From contig JAHFRW010000010.1 of the NCBI GenBank assembly GCA_023266055.1, positions 1-64,000 on the forward strand: 64,000 nt of DNA. The letters are read 5' to 3'. This stretch comes from Gammaproteobacteria bacterium. Lineage in GTDB: Bacteria > Pseudomonadota > Gammaproteobacteria > Ga0077554 > Ga007554. The translations under genes were made by a program, and so were the position numbers. Under the pieces are notes generated by a model. That model ran no database searches. It was not told the origin of the DNA and worked only from the letters and a program-made list of their open reading frames with translations. Below are positions 7,068-16,060 of the stretch, in pieces (positions within the stretch are counted from its first letter, which is position 1; each line of letters begins with the position of its first letter).

Positions 7068-7110
7068 GCACCTTGCGCACCCTCGCTACGAGGCTAATGT
7101 AAAATCTGGG
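7068..7110 (+). mobile_element. Fragment (one end) of the 175-bp MITE found at 62407-62581
   Basis: 43 bp here match the terminal 43 bp of the 62407-62581 element (complement) with one or two differences. The match includes the CTAATGxAAAATCTGGG terminus and CCTCGCTACGAGG. The outer end lies 17 bp before the start codon of the dioxygenase gene. The other end is missing. Confidence 0.75.
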
Positions 7111-7127
7111 ATAATGCGGGAGATATC

Positions 7128-7877
7128 ATGATCTTCAAACAATTATTCGAACCCAATTCATCAAGCTACACTTACCTGCTGGGTTGTCGTGACAGCGGGC
7201 AAGCGGTGCTCATTGACCCGGTACTGGAAACGGTAGAGCGGGATCAGCGTGTTATACAGGAACTCGGGCTGAAGCTCGCCTATTGCATAGAAACCCATAT
7301 TCACGCCGACCATCTCACCGGCGCGCGCAAATTAAAATATTTGCTAGGCAGCAAAATCGCGGGGCCAGCACTTGATGGTATCGCCTGCCGTGATGTTGGT
7401 CTGCGTGAAGGCGAACTGTTTCGTGTTGGCAGCATTGAAATTCACCCGCTGTTCACGCCCGGCCACACTGACACGCATCACGCTTATTGGCTCGACAATG
7501 GCACGCATACGCTGCTGTTCACGGGTGATGCGTTATTGATTGATAGCTGCGGCCGCACTGACTTTCAAAGCGGTAATGCCGCCACGCTCTACGAATCCAT
7601 CCAGAAAAAATTCTTTACCCTGCCCGACGAAACCTTGGTGTATCCCGCGCATGATTATAGCCAGCGGCAAATATCCACTATCGGTCAGGAAAAAATCCGC
7701 AACCCGCGCATTGGCGGAAAAACCGCGCAGGAATTTGTCAGCATTATGCACAACCTGAATTTACCTTACCCGAAAAAAATGGAATTCGCTGTGCCCGGAA
7801 ATATGAGTTGCGGCGAATGTCCGCCAAATGTGCCGGAGGAATTTAAAGGGCCGTGCGAGGTTAGCAAGCAGGGGTAA
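7128..7877 (+). CDS. Persulfide dioxygenase, ETHE1/SDO type (249 aa)
   Basis: A metallo-beta-lactamase-fold protein expected to oxidise glutathione persulfide to sulfite plus glutathione. Visible iron ligands: HIHADH near residue 57, the PGHT motif about residue 110, GDALLIDSCGRTDFQ about 130-145 (Asp ligand and the GRTD signature of the ETHE1 family), and YPAHDY about 170 with the last His. The length matches bacterial family members. There is no signal peptide. GGGAG precedes the ATG. It is transcribed towards the thioesterase gene, leaving 14 bp. It implies that sulfane sulfur is handled in this cell. Glyoxalase II is the main alternative, but the SCGRTDFQ segment favours the dioxygenase. 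Confidence 0.88.
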   Translation: MIFKQLFEPNSSSYTYLLGCRDSGQAVLIDPVLETVERDQRVIQELGLKLAYCIETHIHADHLTGARKLKYLLGSKIAGPALDGIACRDVGLREGELFRVGSIEIHPLFTPGHTDTHHAYWLDNGTHTLLFTGDALLIDSCGRTDFQSGNAATLYESIQKKFFTLPDETLVYPAHDYSQRQISTIGQEKIRNPRIGGKTAQEFVSIMHNLNLPYPKKMEFAVPGNMSCGECPPNVPEEFKGPCEVSKQG

Positions 7878-7891
7878 ATCAACCGTGAAAT

Positions 7892-8299
7892 TTACTCGCC
7901 CTCAGGCGGTACAACTCTCGGTTTGCGGTTTTCATCAATCGCCACATAAGTGAGTATGGCTTCAGTAACTTTGGCAACGTGTAATCCCTGTGGACTAATC
8001 CTTTCCGCATAGACATCAACACTGACAGTCAGCGAAGTACGCCCCACTTTAATGACATCCGCATAACAGCTAATTACATCGCCAACAAATGTTGGTTCAT
8101 GGAATTGCACGGAATTTATGGCGACAGTGACCACATGGCAACGTGCGCGACGATACGCGGCAATGCTCCCCGCAATATCAATTTGAGAAACCATCCAACC
8201 ACCAAAAATATCACCTGCCGCATTGGTATCAGACGGCATGGGCGTCAGGCGCAAGGTGGGTTGACGATGCTCGGGAAGCACAATGGCGTTGGGATCCAT
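7892..8299 (-). CDS. Acyl-CoA thioesterase, YciA-like hotdog fold (135 aa)
   Basis: Cleaves acyl-CoA to free fatty acid and CoA. Signature segments are PSDTNAAGDIFGGWMVSQID (the N-terminal hotdog strand and helix with the conserved Asn-Gly-Asp region), then VTVAINSVQFHEPTFVGD and GRTSLTVSVDVYAE. Single-domain length suits the YciA/acyl-CoA hydrolase family, which acts as a hexamer in the cytoplasm. It lies downstream of the fatty-acid ligase on the same strand, 68 bp away, so it may be the last gene of that operon and may adjust acyl-CoA pools. Confidence 0.88.
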   Translation of the reverse strand: MDPNAIVLPEHRQPTLRLTPMPSDTNAAGDIFGGWMVSQIDIAGSIAAYRRARCHVVTVAINSVQFHEPTFVGDVISCYADVIKVGRTSLTVSVDVYAERISPQGLHVAKVTEAILTYVAIDENRKPRVVPPEGE

Positions 8300-8367
8300 A
8301 TATAATTTATCTCTGGGAAGTTAAATAATTGACAATATAAATTTACAACAACACTTGATGATCACCA

Positions 8368-10170
8368 TCAATGCCCTTCATAAAGCTTTTCCACCAGGTC
8401 GCTATAACGCGTCATCACCAGATTGCGGCGCACTTTAAGCGTAGGCGTGAGCAGCCCATTTTCCACTGTCCACGGCTCCACGCACAAGGCAATACGCCGC
8501 ACCTGTGCATAGGCGTGAAAACTGTTTAACTGCACACTTAATCTTTTCAATACAACATTACAGGCACGTTTATCCTGTAACAGTTCGGGATTCACTCCTA
8601 ATGTGCCCGCGAACGCAGACCATTGTTCAGCATTCAATACGGCCAACGCCGCCAGATAGGGACGCCCTTCGCCGATCACCAACACCTGATCAAACAGCGG
8701 ATCCATGGCAATTGCCATTTCCATATCAGCAGGCGGTACCTTTTCGCCGTTGGCCATCACAATAATATCCTTGATTCGACCCGTGATATAAATATGATCA
8801 TTATCAATACGCGCCTTGTCTCCCGTATGAAGCCAGCCATCGGCATCAATTATTTTGGCAGTGGCCTCCGGATTCCCCCAATAACCCAGCATGACACTGG
8901 AACTTTTGGTCAGTAACTCGTCGTCATTACCAATACGCACCTGTATGCTCTGCAATGGCGCACCCACACCCGTAGGATCATTATCATTGAGCCGATTGGC
9001 GGCAATAACCGGACTGGTTTCAGTCAAGCCGTAACCCAGTGTCAAAGGTAATCCAAAGCCAAGAAATACCTTGGCAATCGGCATGGATAACGGCGCTCCA
9101 CCACACACGGCAAGACGAACACGCCCCCCCAGTCTGGCCATGACCTTGCTGGCGACCAGCTTATTCAACACCGGCCATAGTAGATGCGCAAAACGATCGG
9201 GACCACGTCCCTGAAGATACTGAAAACGTGACCAGCCTACATCAACCGCCAGATTGAACAGCTTTCTCGCCAGCGGTGATTTCAACTCAAGCTGCGCCTT
9301 GATTTTGCCATAGACTCTTTCGAAAATACGCGGCACCGATACTATTGCCGTGGGGCGCAGCGTCAACAGGTCTTCGGCAAGCAGTGGGATGCCGCGCGCG
9401 TAGGCCACCGTTGCACCACACATCATCGGTGAATAATAACCGACTGTACGCTCAAAGGTATGGCATAACGGCAGGAACGATAAAAACAGATCATCAGGAT
9501 AAGCGGGGAATCCTTCCACACATGCAGCCACATTTGAAAGTATATTGTGATGACTCAGCATGACTCCCTTGGGGCGACCGGTCGTACCGGAAGTGTAGAC
9601 AATCGTCGCAAGCACATTGGGCGCCGCATCACGGACCAGCAGTTCTCCTCCTGCGGGCAACCACTCCATCACCGCCTTCACGCGTAGCTCCTGTACATCA
9701 GCCATCGATTGCAGGCTGACAATACGCAGCAACCCCTGCAACTGTGCCTTGATCTCCGGTGAAACGTCTGACAGGGTACGCCAATGTTCCGCACCTTCAA
9801 TAACCAGCAGACGCACCTCGGCATTCTGCACAATATAGGCAATATTATCGGCACGGTCATTGGGATAAAGTGGCACGACCACCAGCCCCAATCCCAATGC
9901 CGCCTGCTCGACCATCACCCATTCACGACAGTTATGCAACAACATTGCTATGCGGTCACCCGGCTGTAATCCTTCACTGAGCAACGCATGTTGCCAGCGT
10001 GCTACCCATGCCGCCATCTCTGCCCATGAGGTATCTTTCCACGACTTGCTGGCATCATCGAAATAACGATACGCAATGGCATCCGGGCTGCGTCTGACAC
10101 GTTCCCGGAACAGACCCGCCAGCGTAACCGCTACTTCCTGGGAGATAATATCACTGACATGATCTTTCAT
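8368..10170 (-). CDS. fadD: Long-chain fatty acid-CoA ligase, AMP-forming (600 aa)
   Basis: Activates fatty acids with ATP and CoA to acyl-CoA. The P-loop-like A3 motif TSGTTGRPKGV lies near residue 180. The A5 segment GYGLTETSP, the A7 motif WLHTGDKA and the A8 hinge GRIKDIIV follow in order. The ATG at 10170 (MKDHVSD) is chosen; an in-frame GTG at 10197 is possible. No transmembrane segment. The type (about 600 residues, with an extended linker) is that of long-chain ligases (FAA1/FadD15-like). It follows the fadJ-like gene by 45 bp on the same strand. The gene symbol is functional; orthology to E. coli fadD is not claimed. Confidence 0.88.
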   Translation of the reverse strand: MKDHVSDIISQEVAVTLAGLFRERVRRSPDAIAYRYFDDASKSWKDTSWAEMAAWVARWQHALLSEGLQPGDRIAMLLHNCREWVMVEQAALGLGLVVVPLYPNDRADNIAYIVQNAEVRLLVIEGAEHWRTLSDVSPEIKAQLQGLLRIVSLQSMADVQELRVKAVMEWLPAGGELLVRDAAPNVLATIVYTSGTTGRPKGVMLSHHNILSNVAACVEGFPAYPDDLFLSFLPLCHTFERTVGYYSPMMCGATVAYARGIPLLAEDLLTLRPTAIVSVPRIFERVYGKIKAQLELKSPLARKLFNLAVDVGWSRFQYLQGRGPDRFAHLLWPVLNKLVASKVMARLGGRVRLAVCGGAPLSMPIAKVFLGFGLPLTLGYGLTETSPVIAANRLNDNDPTGVGAPLQSIQVRIGNDDELLTKSSSVMLGYWGNPEATAKIIDADGWLHTGDKARIDNDHIYITGRIKDIIVMANGEKVPPADMEMAIAMDPLFDQVLVIGEGRPYLAALAVLNAEQWSAFAGTLGVNPELLQDKRACNVVLKRLSVQLNSFHAYAQVRRIALCVEPWTVENGLLTPTLKVRRNLVMTRYSDLVEKLYEGH

Positions 10171-10215
10171 AGAGGACCCTTGATATTCTTGAAACACGGG
10201 CAGCTATCAGGAAAA

Positions 10216-12282
10216 TTATAACTCGGCCCACTCTGCATCAGCCACAAAACGCTTGCCATAATGTTGCTCTAGCTCATGTAGTTTTCTGAGCTGGGTTTCG
10301 ACACCACCTTCCTGAACATAATTGATCGGGCCGCCACGAAAGGGCGCAAAGCCGGTGCCAAAGATGATGCCTGCATCCAGCAGATCAGCATCAGCAACCA
10401 CGCCTTCGCGCAGGCACGCCGCGGCTTCATTCAACAAACGCAACATCAACCGCTCGACAATATCAGCAGGCGGCGTGTAACCAGGCCTGCCGTGTGGAAT
10501 CTGCGGCTTGCCATTATGATAGGTATAAAATCCCTGGCCACTCTTGACACCCAGTCGGCCCGCGTTCACCAGTTCGCGCAAACGCGGTGGCACGTCCACA
10601 TCAAGACGTTGCGACAAGATGTCTGCAACCGACAGACAAATATCCAGACCCACGGTATCGGCAAGACGAATCGGCCCCATCGGCATGCCAAAATCCAGGG
10701 CTGCCTTATCAATGATCGCAGCAGGTACACCTTCCCATTCCATGGCCACAGCTTCCAGAAGATAGGGCATAAGAACGCGATTTACCAGAAACCCCGGAGA
10801 GCTCTTGACAGGCAGGGGTAAACGATCAATATGCCGCACAAAGGCCGCCGCTTGCCGAGCCACTGCAGGGTCGGTAAGGGGACTGCTAACAACCTCCACC
10901 AGTTGCATTTGCGCAACTGGGTTGAAAAAATGTATGCCCACCAGACGACCGGGCTTTGCCAGCGACTCGCTCAGAACATCCAGTGGAATACTGGAAGTAT
11001 TGGTTGCCAATAAGGCATCGGCCTTCATTTTTGGTTCAATCTCACGGTATAACGCCTGCTTGGCCGTGATATCCTCAAAAATGGCTTCAATCACCACATC
11101 GGCATGACTCACACCCACGCCCTTGTCGTCCGGTATCAAACGATCCAATGCCGCCTGTATCAGACGCGGCTGCTTGAAACGCTTCTTGAATAACCCATAA
11201 GCCCGCTTGATGACTTTTGCCAGTGCATCATGGCGTGTATCCTGTACGGTGACACGCATGCCTTGCAGCGCGCACCAGATGGCAATATCACCGCCCATCA
11301 CACCTGCACCAATCACATGCACATGCTGCGGTGAAATCAAATCTTTCTTCCCCAGCGCCTTGAGACGTTCCTGGAGAAAAAAGACCCGCACCAGATTATG
11401 CGCCGTCTTGCCCAGCACAAAATGCGCAACTGACAACGCTTCTTCTTCCATCATTTTGACAGGATCGTGAGCGTGTTTCGCCCACAAATTTATCAAGGCG
11501 TAGGGCGCAGGGTAATGTGCTTCATTCGCTTTTTCTGCAAGACGATGGCGCATCACTCTTGCCAATATATTTCTCGCCAGACCGGTGTTGGTCAGTGATT
11601 GAATCAGGGTAGGACGATGCGGCGCCAGACTGGACGCCGCCGCTCTCATGATGACCGATACCGCCGCCCGCTTGAGATGACGCGCCGGAACCGCATAATC
11701 AATCATGCCGAGCTTCCTTGCGGTACGCGCATCAATGGTTTTACCGGTCAGCATCAAGTCCATGGCAGCCGGTGCGCCAATCAGTGGCGGCAAACGTACC
11801 GTACCACCAAAACCCGGATGAATACCCAGTTTGATCTCGGGCAAACCGAGGCGGGTACGCGGATCTTCATCAGCAACACGATAACGACACGCCAGAGCAA
11901 GCTCCATGCCGCCGCCCAGACAGAAACCATGGATCAGTGCCAGGGTGGGGCATTTCAAATCGGCCAAACGATTCATGGCACGCTGACCCCGCCGGATCAA
12001 TGCCAGTGAGTCAGCAACCTCTTTCAGGGGCACGAACTCCTTGACATCCGCACCCGCAATAAAGCCATTCGACTTGCCTGACAATACAATCACACCGCGC
12101 GGCAACGCGTCCGTTAATGTTTCCAGAATATCATTCAATTCATCCAGTACTTCAGATGAAAGAACATTGGCCGTGCTGTCTGCCTTGTCGATATAGAGCC
12201 ACGCAATAGCATGGTCGTCGCGCTCAATACGCCAATGTTTATAGGTCGTCTGCATCTGGCTGTGGATATCCGGCTCGCTCAT
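10216..12282 (-). CDS. fadJ: Enoyl-CoA hydratase / 3-hydroxyacyl-CoA dehydrogenase, FadJ/FadB-type (688 aa)
   Basis: Two steps of beta-oxidation in one chain. Residues 1-190 form a crotonase domain with the oxyanion segment IAGADVKEF and GFCLGGGMELALACRYR. From about 310 the NAD-binding Rossmann fold starts (HVIGAGVMGGDIA), then NTSSIPL, the HFFNPV catalytic His region and the C-terminal dehydrogenase domains. The ATG at 12282 with AGGGAG upstream is preferred; a GTG at 12291 overlaps the thiolase stop. It is directly downstream of the thiolase gene. Length and domain order fit the alpha subunit of the trifunctional complex. Confidence 0.9.
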   Translation of the reverse strand: MSEPDIHSQMQTTYKHWRIERDDHAIAWLYIDKADSTANVLSSEVLDELNDILETLTDALPRGVIVLSGKSNGFIAGADVKEFVPLKEVADSLALIRRGQRAMNRLADLKCPTLALIHGFCLGGGMELALACRYRVADEDPRTRLGLPEIKLGIHPGFGGTVRLPPLIGAPAAMDLMLTGKTIDARTARKLGMIDYAVPARHLKRAAVSVIMRAAASSLAPHRPTLIQSLTNTGLARNILARVMRHRLAEKANEAHYPAPYALINLWAKHAHDPVKMMEEEALSVAHFVLGKTAHNLVRVFFLQERLKALGKKDLISPQHVHVIGAGVMGGDIAIWCALQGMRVTVQDTRHDALAKVIKRAYGLFKKRFKQPRLIQAALDRLIPDDKGVGVSHADVVIEAIFEDITAKQALYREIEPKMKADALLATNTSSIPLDVLSESLAKPGRLVGIHFFNPVAQMQLVEVVSSPLTDPAVARQAAAFVRHIDRLPLPVKSSPGFLVNRVLMPYLLEAVAMEWEGVPAAIIDKAALDFGMPMGPIRLADTVGLDICLSVADILSQRLDVDVPPRLRELVNAGRLGVKSGQGFYTYHNGKPQIPHGRPGYTPPADIVERLMLRLLNEAAACLREGVVADADLLDAGIIFGTGFAPFRGGPINYVQEGGVETQLRKLHELEQHYGKRFVADAEWAEL

Positions 12283-12287
12283 TGCTA

Positions 12288-13622
12288 TCACTCCCTGCCA
12301 CTTTCAATTAACATGGCACCACCCTGACCACCACCAATACACAGGCTGGCCATGCCACGTCGTGTGTTGGTTCTTTTCAATACATTCAGTAGATGCAGAA
12401 CAATACGCGCGCCACTGGCGCCCACAGGATGCCCGAGGCTGACACCACCGCCATCAATATTCAATCTGCTCAGATCGATTTCACCCAGGGCCTGCGTCAA
12501 CCCCAGTTCGGTACGACAATAATCCGCATCTTTCCACACTTCCAGACATGCCAACACCTGTGCAGAAAATGCTTCGTTGATTTCCCAATAATCTATGTCC
12601 GGTATTTTCAAACCATGGCGTTGCATGATCGGCGCCATGGCATGCACAGGGCCCAGACCCATTTGCGCCGGCTCAAGCCCGGCCCAATGACAATCAATAA
12701 TACGCCCCAGCACTGGCAATTTATATTTCTCAACGGCCTCGGCACTGGCCAAAATCAGCAGTGCGGCGCCATCCGTCACCTGCGCGCTGTTGCCTGCCGT
12801 CACATTACCAAACTCACGGTCGAAAACCGGTTTGAGCCTGGCCATTCTGGCCATGTCCCCATCACGACGCACGCCGTCATCCTGTTCGTAAACATTGCCT
12901 CGGGTATCGTAAAGGGTTTCGATTTCGCCCAGCAGTTTATCATCCTGCGCCTTGGCGAGCCGACGATGGCTTTCCAGTGCAAAGGCATCCATCTGCTCAC
13001 GGCTGATATTAAAACGGTGTGCGAGATTTTCTGCGGTCTGTCCCATGGATAAACCCACCACCGGGTCGGTCAGGCCACGCAACAGGCCGATAATGGGCTT
13101 GAGATGCCCGGGGCGCAATTTGCTTAATGCGCCAAACCGCGCACCGAAGTTACGTGCCGCACTCCATTCACCCAGCCAGCCCACCATGTCATTATTGAGT
13201 AACACAGGTGCATGGCTCATTGCTTCCACGCCCCCGGCCAGAATCAAATGAGCACGCCCTGTGGCGATATTGCGTGCGGCACAATCCAGCGCCTGCATGC
13301 CTGAAGCACAATTGCGCTGCACCGTCCAGGCAGGAACATGTTTGCCGCACCCCAGACGTAACGCGACGACACGTGCGATATTGGCCTCATCCGGCCCGGG
13401 CATCACACAACCGAGAATGACCTCATCAAAATCACTGGGCTGGAAGGGTTGGCGCGCCAGCAAAGGACGCCCGGCACCTATTGCAAGATCCGCGGCCGGA
13501 AAAGAACCCGGCTTGCCTTTTGCTTTAAGCTGCGGTGTACGGCTACCGTCAACTACATATACTGTTTTGCCGACTTGACCGGGCTTTTCGACCGGGCCGG
13601 TGCTGTCTGTTCGGTTGGCCAT
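12288..13622 (-). CDS. fadI: Thiolase (acetyl-CoA C-acyltransferase), FadI-type (444 aa)
   Basis: Performs the thiolytic last step of beta-oxidation. The nucleophile Cys is in VQRNCASGMQA (about residue 105). GGVEAMSHAP, the NEAFSAQ segment, the base His in GHPVGASGAR and the second Cys in CIGGGQGGAM follow. The length is that of FadI-type rather than the shorter FadA-type thiolases. The start at 13622 has GGGAG 9 bases upstream and overlaps the 3' end of fadE by 70 bp. The first 17 codons precede the conserved thiolase core (VYVVDGSRTP). Forms the trifunctional enzyme with the next gene. Confidence 0.9.
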   Translation of the reverse strand: MANRTDSTGPVEKPGQVGKTVYVVDGSRTPQLKAKGKPGSFPAADLAIGAGRPLLARQPFQPSDFDEVILGCVMPGPDEANIARVVALRLGCGKHVPAWTVQRNCASGMQALDCAARNIATGRAHLILAGGVEAMSHAPVLLNNDMVGWLGEWSAARNFGARFGALSKLRPGHLKPIIGLLRGLTDPVVGLSMGQTAENLAHRFNISREQMDAFALESHRRLAKAQDDKLLGEIETLYDTRGNVYEQDDGVRRDGDMARMARLKPVFDREFGNVTAGNSAQVTDGAALLILASAEAVEKYKLPVLGRIIDCHWAGLEPAQMGLGPVHAMAPIMQRHGLKIPDIDYWEINEAFSAQVLACLEVWKDADYCRTELGLTQALGEIDLSRLNIDGGGVSLGHPVGASGARIVLHLLNVLKRTNTRRGMASLCIGGGQGGAMLIESGRE

Positions 13623-16060
13623 TCAACTTTCTCCCTTTGCCAGTAGTCTGGCGCGAAATCATCCACCTTAATCACTTCCCTGCGCGCGGCAATGGCATCA
13701 TACATCAACTGCGCTTCTTCTTCCGTAATAACGCCCAGCTTGATACCCGCCTGCACACGCGGTGTTTCATCATTACCACTATATCCGCCCGGCCCCAGGC
13801 CAACACGTAATTTTTTCTCTGTCGCCTCCGCGGCCATCGCCTTGTTCAAGGCGTCCTCCAGACGCCCCAATGGCTCATTGACATCCGTGGGGATATACAA
13901 ACCGGCCGTTAAACGCTCGCGCGCCTCTGTAGATTGCAATAACGTGCCCGCCACTTTGTGGCCCAGCGCATCATTAGGCACAGCATAGGGTGTCCCCAAC
14001 GGAAACACCAGCTTGCGCAACACCCAGGCGACCGGACGATTAGGCAGATTTTGCAACAATCCATCCAGTGCACTCTGGATATTGTACAAGGCATTCTGGC
14101 ACGCCCAGTGCACCATGGGGAGATCACTGCCGGGCCGCCCCTGGCTGACAAAACGTTTCAACACGGCAGACGCGAGGTACATATGGCTCAATACATCCGC
14201 AAGCCGCCCGGAAATTTTCTCCCGGCGCTTTAGAGACCCGCCCGCCACCAGCATTGCTGCGTCCGTCATCAAGGCAAATGCCGCACTCATACGGGTGAGT
14301 TGCTTATAGTAACGCTCCTCCGGCCCAGACAACGGAATAAACACAAAACGTGCACCAGTAAGCCCCAGCCACCATGCCCCGACAGCATTGCTCATGGTAA
14401 AACCAATGTGACCAAACAAGGCGTCGTCGAATTTCAGCGATGCCTGACGTGTATCAGGATCTGCCGCCGCCTGCATTTCCTTGATCACATAAGGATGACA
14501 ACGTATGGCGCCCTGGCCAAAAATAATCAGGCTGCGCGTAAGAATATTGGCGCCCTCAACGGTGATGCCAATAGGAATGGATTGATAGATACGCCCCAGT
14601 AAATTACGTGGCCCCATGCAGATACCGCTGCCACCCTGTATATCCATGGCATCATTCACCACCTTGCGCATGCTTTCCGTAAGATGGTACTTAACGATAG
14701 CCGACACGACCGAAGGTTTTTCACCCACATCGAGCGCCCCAGCGGTCATGGTGCGCGCCGCATCCATCATGTACGTATAACCGGCCATACGTGCCAGCAC
14801 TTCTTCGACACCTTCAAAACGGCCGATGGAGGTTTTGAATTGTTTGCGGACGCGTGCATACGCCCCCGTAGCCCGGCAACCCATCTTGCCCGCACCCGTG
14901 GCCAACGCCGGCAATGAAATGGAACGCCCGGCCGCCAGACACTCCATCAGCATGCGCCAACCCTGACCCGCACGCTTGGGGCCACCAATAATCCAGTCTG
15001 CCGGAATAAACACATCCTTACCGGAATTAGGCCCGTTCTGAAACGGGATATTCAGGGGAAAGTGTCGATGGCCAATGACCACACCCGGCGTATTGGTGGG
15101 AATTAAAGCGCATGTAATTCCCACATCACTTCTGTCTCCCAGCAAACGATCCGGATCATAAAGCTTGAACGCGAGCCCCAGCACCGTTGCCACTGGCCCC
15201 AGTGTGATATAACGTTTATCCCAATTCAGGCGTATGCCTATCACCTCCTTGCCTTCAAACTCGCCACGGCAGACAACGCCGGAGTCAGGCATTGAACTGG
15301 CATCACTGCCCGCCTCCGGCCCGGTCAGCGCAAAACAGGGCACCTCTTTACCGCACGCGAGGCGGGGCAAGTAATAATTCTTTTGCTCGTCGGTACCATA
15401 ATGCAGCAGCAACTCGGCAGGCCCCAGTGAGTTAGGCACCATGATCGTCACCGCCGCCGTGACACTGCGACTGGAAATTTTCATGACTACTGCGGAATGA
15501 GCCAGCGCGGAAAATTCCAGGCCACCGTATTGTTTCGGAATAATCATGCCGAAAAAGCGATTATCCTTAATGAACTGCCAGACCTGTGGTGGCAGATCGT
15601 GTAATTCTTCGGTAATTTCCCAATCGTTCAGCATACCGCACAACTCTTCGACCGGGCCATCAAGAAAAGCCTGCTCCTCAGCACTGAGTTTGGGTGTGGG
15701 AATCGACAACAGCTTGATCCAGTCCGGATTACCGCTGAACAATTCACCGTCCCACCATACGGTACCTGCCTCCAATGCATCACGTTCTGTTTTTGACATG
15801 GGTGGCAACGCGGTACGAAACAACGGTAAAACGCGATTACTAATCCACGCGCGACGCAGCTTGGGCACATTGAGCAAAACAGCCGTCACAATAAAGAACG
15901 ACCACAATAAGGCGATCATCCCAGGCGAAGGAGGGTCAAATACTGTCCATAAAATCGGCACCCCTGACGCAATCACCGTTGCAATAATCAGAGGGATTCG
16001 CATATACGCCAATAGACCAACCATGGCCATCAGCAATCCTATCCAGAAAAAGGACATCAT
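13553..16060 (-). CDS. fadE: Acyl-CoA dehydrogenase, FadE-type, membrane-associated (835 aa)
   Basis: Introduces the first double bond of beta-oxidation, passing electrons to ETF. About 60 N-terminal residues form two or three hydrophobic helices (FFWIGLLMAMVGLLAY; MIALLWSFFIVTAVLL), as in FadE proteins. The dehydrogenase core follows, with FALTGPEAGSDA (FAD binding), RFEGVEEVLARMAGY and the DAMDIQGGSGICMGP segment. The C-terminal DUF1974-like extension accounts for the size. The start overlaps the upstream hydrolase stop as ATGA, indicating translational coupling. Confidence 0.92.
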   Translation of the reverse strand: MMSFFWIGLLMAMVGLLAYMRIPLIIATVIASGVPILWTVFDPPSPGMIALLWSFFIVTAVLLNVPKLRRAWISNRVLPLFRTALPPMSKTERDALEAGTVWWDGELFSGNPDWIKLLSIPTPKLSAEEQAFLDGPVEELCGMLNDWEITEELHDLPPQVWQFIKDNRFFGMIIPKQYGGLEFSALAHSAVVMKISSRSVTAAVTIMVPNSLGPAELLLHYGTDEQKNYYLPRLACGKEVPCFALTGPEAGSDASSMPDSGVVCRGEFEGKEVIGIRLNWDKRYITLGPVATVLGLAFKLYDPDRLLGDRSDVGITCALIPTNTPGVVIGHRHFPLNIPFQNGPNSGKDVFIPADWIIGGPKRAGQGWRMLMECLAAGRSISLPALATGAGKMGCRATGAYARVRKQFKTSIGRFEGVEEVLARMAGYTYMMDAARTMTAGALDVGEKPSVVSAIVKYHLTESMRKVVNDAMDIQGGSGICMGPRNLLGRIYQSIPIGITVEGANILTRSLIIFGQGAIRCHPYVIKEMQAAADPDTRQASLKFDDALFGHIGFTMSNAVGAWWLGLTGARFVFIPLSGPEERYYKQLTRMSAAFALMTDAAMLVAGGSLKRREKISGRLADVLSHMYLASAVLKRFVSQGRPGSDLPMVHWACQNALYNIQSALDGLLQNLPNRPVAWVLRKLVFPLGTPYAVPNDALGHKVAGTLLQSTEARERLTAGLYIPTDVNEPLGRLEDALNKAMAAEATEKKLRVGLGPGGYSGNDETPRVQAGIKLGVITEEEAQLMYDAIAARREVIKVDDFAPDYWQREKVEWPTEQTAPARSKSPVKSAKQYM

